Source: Rhizobium sp. BG4 (GTDB taxonomy: Bacteria > Pseudomonadota > Alphaproteobacteria > Rhizobiales > Rhizobiaceae). From it: a DNA stretch of 64,000 bases. The notes under the pieces are model-generated. The model was not told where the DNA came from, did no database searches, and saw nothing but the letters and a program-made list of their open reading frames with translations. Below are positions 63,696 to 64,000 of the stretch, one piece after another (the stretch's first letter is position 1; every line of letters begins with the position of its first letter). The stretch is from the NCBI RefSeq assembly GCF_016864575.1, contig NZ_CP044126.1, positions 682,001 through 746,000 on the forward strand, read 5' to 3'. The position numbers were made by a program, and so were the translations under genes.

Positions 63696-64000
63696 CTGGC
63701 GCTGCGCCGCCACTCGCGGCCCTGCGCGAAGCCGATTTCAAGCGCCGCGGCAAGCAGGCAGATTTTCACCGGGACGACGAGAACGCCGACATCGCCGGGC
63801 GCGCTCGGGCTTCCGAGAAACAGCGATATCCCCTGCGAGATGATCTGCCAGGTGTGAAGATCGTGGGGACCGATGAGATTGGCAGTTCCATACCAGGCCC
63901 AGGCAGCCGCCCAATCCAGCACCCGGTAAAGCACAATGACGCTGAGGGCCAAGGCGAGACCGGAGCCGATCGCCAGCCCAATGCCTTCCGCCAGCGCCCT
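63692..64000 (-). CDS. C-terminal part of an integral membrane protein (runs off window)
   Basis: The frame is open to the window edge and its last 102 codons are visible. It holds at least two hydrophobic segments (IGLAIGSGLALALSVIVLYR, then DVGVLVVPVKICLLAAALEI) and a loop with TWQIISQGISLFLG. The stop overlaps the convergent stop at 63693-63695. Protein family not recognised. Confidence 0.55.
   Translation of the reverse strand, partial: RALAEGIGLAIGSGLALALSVIVLYRVLDWAAAWAWYGTANLIGPHDLHTWQIISQGISLFLGSPSAPGDVGVLVVPVKICLLAAALEIGFAQGREWRRSAS

Overview
The window looks like a chromosome or large-replicon segment from a Rhizobiaceae-type alphaproteobacterium (Rhizobium/Agrobacterium/Sinorhizobium group). 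Evidence: high GC throughout, the pcaQ-pcaDCHGB arrangement with a PcaQ-type palindrome, a pcaMNVWX-like protocatechuate ABC transporter, RIME-type palindromic repeats, a CyaC-like diheme/ferredoxin adenylate cyclase and many small conserved rhizobial ORFs. No rRNA, tRNA, CRISPR array, transposase or phage gene was seen.

Layout. 1-1.4 kb: an ECF sigma factor and its NrsF/DUF1109-type membrane anti-sigma. 1.4-12.4 kb: protocatechuate module, with regulator pcaQ, divergent pcaDCHG, an acyltransferase-3 gene, pcaB, then a five-gene branched-chain-amino-acid-type ABC transporter (probably pcaMNVWX). 12.4-17 kb: an SDR oxidoreductase and a convergent three-gene ABC importer of the Fe(III)/phosphonate type. 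17-27.4 kb: MBL-fold hydrolase, polysaccharide deacetylase-like protein, glycosyltransferase, CyaC-like cyclase, FkbM methyltransferase, flavin oxidoreductase with a divergent Rrf2 regulator, small methyltransferase, DUF3095 cyclase-like protein and a UDP-sugar dehydrogenase. 27.8-42.4 kb: a second class III cyclase, a peptide-type ABC importer (fused ATPase, Tat substrate-binding protein, two permeases), three glycosyltransferases (two MurG-like, one GT4), a 904-residue ABC exporter-like protein whose nucleotide-binding motifs are all degenerate, and a stand-alone cyclic-nucleotide-binding protein. 42.4-44.6 kb: toxin-antitoxin pair and an MFS transporter. 45-50 kb: cytochrome bo3-type quinol oxidase (cyoABCD) plus SURF1. 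50-57.8 kb: YdhS-like FAD protein, a two-subunit ABC exporter, a quinone-oxidoreductase-like enzyme and a PhnD-like protein. 58-64 kb: cold-shock protein, small hypothetical proteins, a DsbA-like thioredoxin-fold protein and three tandem membrane-anchored proteins of similar architecture.

Functionally the left end imports protocatechuate and opens its ring through the beta-ketoadipate pathway under PcaQ control; the middle is dominated by surface polysaccharide and cyclic nucleotide genes; the right part holds respiration and envelope functions. The strongest candidate for an undescribed system is the 35.4-42.4 kb set: MurG-like/GT4/MurG-like glycosyltransferases, the pseudo-ABC exporter and the cNMP sensor.

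Seven otherwise intact genes carry nine frameshifts. Every one is a single missing G or C in a short G/C run, and restoring one base at each site recovers the family sequence. This points to systematic homopolymer under-calling in the assembly rather than gene decay. These genes are typed as pseudogenes because they are broken as given, but I think most or all are intact in the organism.
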